A stretch of DNA of 13,824 nucleotides. Origin: Bdellovibrio sp. GTDB lineage: Bacteria > Bdellovibrionota > UBA1018. The stretch spans positions 1 to 13,824 of the forward strand of contig JACRAO010000249.1 in NCBI GenBank assembly GCA_016213345.1, in the 5' to 3' direction. The notes under the pieces were generated by a model that made no database searches, was not told the origin of the DNA, and worked only from the letters and a program-made list of their open reading frames with translations. The translations under genes were made by a program, and so were the position numbers. Of the stretch, positions 12,534 to 13,824 are shown one piece after another. Positions within the stretch are counted from its first letter, which is position 1; every line of letters begins with the position of its first letter.

Positions 12534-13308
12534 GATAGCGAATTGTCATCCCTAGACCAACAAATGGGCCACTGAGATTAGTAACTAAATCACTACCAGA
12601 AGTGTTTTGTGCAGTATCTCCTGCGGCAACTTTAGCTGTCGTATTTCTATGTGTCATTTTACCAGAAGTCCAATACGTATAACCGCCCTCTAATTGTACA
12701 CTAAACATCGAAGATATTTGATAAGCAGCGCCCAGTGAACCTCTTAGTGCGGCATTTTTGCCATCAAATAAATAATCATAATCTGCTGGAGCAAAGCCAT
12801 CTAGCTTGTCTCGAACAGTAATTGTTCCTAAACCAACAGATGGGCTGGCATAAAATTTGAAACCACTTGCCCTATAAAAAGTATAATTTCCTTGCACACC
12901 AAGCACAGTTCCTTTTAGACCAACCGTTCTGGTCACTGCTGCTTTGGTCGGTGCAGTGCCTGAATATGTTTTTGTACTGACTGGTGGCATTGAAAAAAAT
13001 GCTCCAACATCCAGATCTTCACCGAAAGCATATCCCAAGTAGATTTCAGCTTGTAAAGAATTGCTCATGCTGGGTGCATCTACACCGGTAAACCCAACTT
13101 TTCCCAATGCGGCATTTGAATAACTATTCAGGTCGTTGAGTTCTTTTGGATTTACAAAGCCAAGAAGTGGACGTGCTGTAAGCACTATGCCAGTTTTTGT
13201 ACCTGTTTGTGCCTGTGCAGATGTCACTGAGCTATCTTGCTCTGCTTTTGCAACCTGATAAAAGCCCAATAAACAAACCAAACTAATCAAAACACCATAT
13301 TTTTTCAT
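12526..13308 (-). CDS. Outer-membrane beta-barrel protein (OmpA/OmpW-like fold)
   Basis: This 260-residue protein has a clear signal peptide (MKKYGVLISLVCLLGFYQ, cleavage after AKA at residue 22). The mature part alternates short amphipathic beta strands with Gly/Asn/Asp turns: AEIYLGYAFGEDLDVGAFF, VLGVQGNYTFYRASGFKFY, GSLGAAYQISSMFSVQLEG and the closing strand FVGLGMTIRYPI. This fits a small eight-strand-type barrel; the last residue is Ile rather than the usual Phe. The cargo or role is unknown. The start at 13308 is well supported by AAGGAG 6 nt upstream. The frame is open 45 codons further (to 13443), but that extension has no good ribosome site and would bury the signal peptide. The gene is monocistronic by layout, converges on the Cys-rich gene and is divergent from the gene at 13442. 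Confidence 0.8.
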   Translation of the reverse strand: MKKYGVLISLVCLLGFYQVAKAEQDSSVTSAQAQTGTKTGIVLTARPLLGFVNPKELNDLNSYSNAALGKVGFTGVDAPSMSNSLQAEIYLGYAFGEDLDVGAFFSMPPVSTKTYSGTAPTKAAVTRTVGLKGTVLGVQGNYTFYRASGFKFYASPSVGLGTITVRDKLDGFAPADYDYLFDGKNAALRGSLGAAYQISSMFSVQLEGGYTYWTSGKMTHRNTTAKVAAGDTAQNTSGSDLVTNLSGPFVGLGMTIRYPI

Positions 13309-13356
13309 ATTAATCTCCTTGCATAAATACGCTATCCCATGGGCTCTCATGATATG

Positions 13357-13408
13357 CAACCAATAAATAGTTAGTATAATGCGCCAAGATACTAGTAATA
13401 TTTGGTTG
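13357..13408. promoter_or_regulatory. Nested inverted repeat with overlapping divergent -10 elements
   Basis: CAACCAA (13357-13363) and TTGGTTG (13402-13408) are perfect inverted copies. Inside them TAGTAT (13372-13377) and ATACTA (13389-13394) form a second inverted pair. TATAAT on the plus strand (13375-13380) and TATACT on the minus strand (13378-13373) overlap within the structure and would serve the genes at 13442 and 13308. Both -35 regions are weak, which suits activator-dependent or jointly regulated promoters. The regulator is unknown. Confidence 0.4.
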
Positions 13409-13441
13409 TTTAAAATAATCAGGTATAGTAAACATGACGGC

Positions 13442-13824
13442 ATGGCTCCTCATGCTAGAATTTGGATAAAACTGTCGTTTATTATCTTATGTTCTATTGT
13501 CTTTTTTCCTGCCAACGCAGAAACAACAGAGTGCGACAAACTGTTGTTAGGTAAGCTATCAAGAAATCAAATCATAATTGTAGGAGAAATTCATATTGAT
13601 CCTATGCATAAGAAGCAAAAGGGATGGTTGGTAAAAGGAGCTTTGCGTGGGGAATTTTTTCTCGGCGTAGAAGGTGTATCGATAGAAGAATCTGAAACAC
13701 TGATTGCACAGCAGGAAAAAAAATATCAAACAAAAAGAAGTCAAAAAACCGTTATCTTAGGTCTTGAAAACAATATAGTTCATGCTTTTACTGGAATACT
13801 GAAGGCTTATGAAATCTTACAAAA
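13442..13824 (+). CDS. N-terminal part of an exported protein, possibly ChaN/TraB-like; runs off the right edge
   Basis: An open frame of 127 complete codons reaches the window end. It begins with a signal peptide: basic MAPHARIWIK, hydrophobic core LSFIILCSIVFFP, probable cleavage after ANA at residue 26. The mature start has a strand and motif, IIIVGEIHIDPMHK (44-57), then FFLGVEGVSIEE. A G-E-x-H motif after a hydrophobic strand, followed by a buried strand ending in E, resembles the ChaN haem-binding / TraB / erythromycin-esterase-like superfamily. The resemblance is faint and the C-terminal half is missing. ATG 13442 is chosen because it gives the complete signal peptide; upstream only a weak CAGGTA is seen. 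Expression probably starts from TATAAT at 13375. Confidence 0.6.
   Translation, partial: MAPHARIWIKLSFIILCSIVFFPANAETTECDKLLLGKLSRNQIIIVGEIHIDPMHKKQKGWLVKGALRGEFFLGVEGVSIEESETLIAQQEKKYQTKRSQKTVILGLENNIVHAFTGILKAYEILQ

Noticed and set aside
13309..13443. 45-residue extension of the outer-membrane protein
   Set aside because: The ATG at 13308 has an ideal AAGGAG and begins a textbook signal peptide; the extension would destroy export.
1..13824. CRISPR arrays, insertion sequences, tRNA or rRNA genes
   Set aside because: No spaced repeat array, transposase frame, terminal inverted repeats or RNA-gene signature was seen on reading.

Overview
The window reads as a low-GC Gram-negative bacterium able to break down aromatic acids without oxygen. 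The Gram-negative reading rests on an outer-membrane-barrel-like protein and several Sec-type signal peptides. All recognised catabolic proteins match the ATP-dependent (class I) benzoyl-CoA pathway known from Thauera and Rhodopseudomonas. However, the DNA is AT-rich, unlike those high-GC hosts, and the flanking genes look equally AT-rich. I cannot name the organism; a deltaproteobacterial or Bdellovibrio-like lineage is only a guess.

Positions 1-9414 (+ strand) hold one tightly packed operon running in from the left edge. In order it contains the tail of an alcohol dehydrogenase (probably Had), 6-oxocyclohex-1-ene-1-carbonyl-CoA hydrolase (Oah/BamA), cyclohexa-1,5-diene-1-carbonyl-CoA hydratase (Dch), benzoyl-CoA reductase subunits C, B, A and D, and a ketopantoate-reductase-family protein. 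Gaps are 2 to about 23 nt. Together BcrCBAD reduces benzoyl-CoA to the dienoyl-CoA at the cost of ATP. Dch hydrates it, Had oxidises it, and Oah opens the ring to 3-hydroxypimelyl-CoA.

The standout is the subunit D gene. It is a single 874-residue reading frame in which a complete BcrD ATPase/activator domain (about residues 1-267) is fused to a complete AMP-forming acyl-CoA synthetase (about 290-860). An in-frame GTG behind a strong Shine-Dalgarno sequence lies exactly at the junction, so the ligase may also be made as a separate protein. The fusion would tie substrate activation to the ATP-driven reduction step. Three gene junctions in the operon also carry small tandem duplications that copy ribosome-binding or start regions.

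Positions 9415-9945 hold no intact gene. They contain the likely remnant of a Cys-rich protein gene on the minus strand, a near-consensus sigma-70 promoter and a structured leader. This drives a probable two-gene unit (9946-12533) of exported proteins: one of unknown function with two similar beta-rich segments, and one Cys-rich with a transglutaminase-like Cys-His-Asp arrangement. It converges on a minus-strand outer-membrane beta-barrel gene (12526-13308). From a shared promoter region containing a nested inverted repeat, an exported ChaN/TraB-like protein gene diverges and runs off the right edge. No tRNA, rRNA, CRISPR array or insertion sequence was seen.
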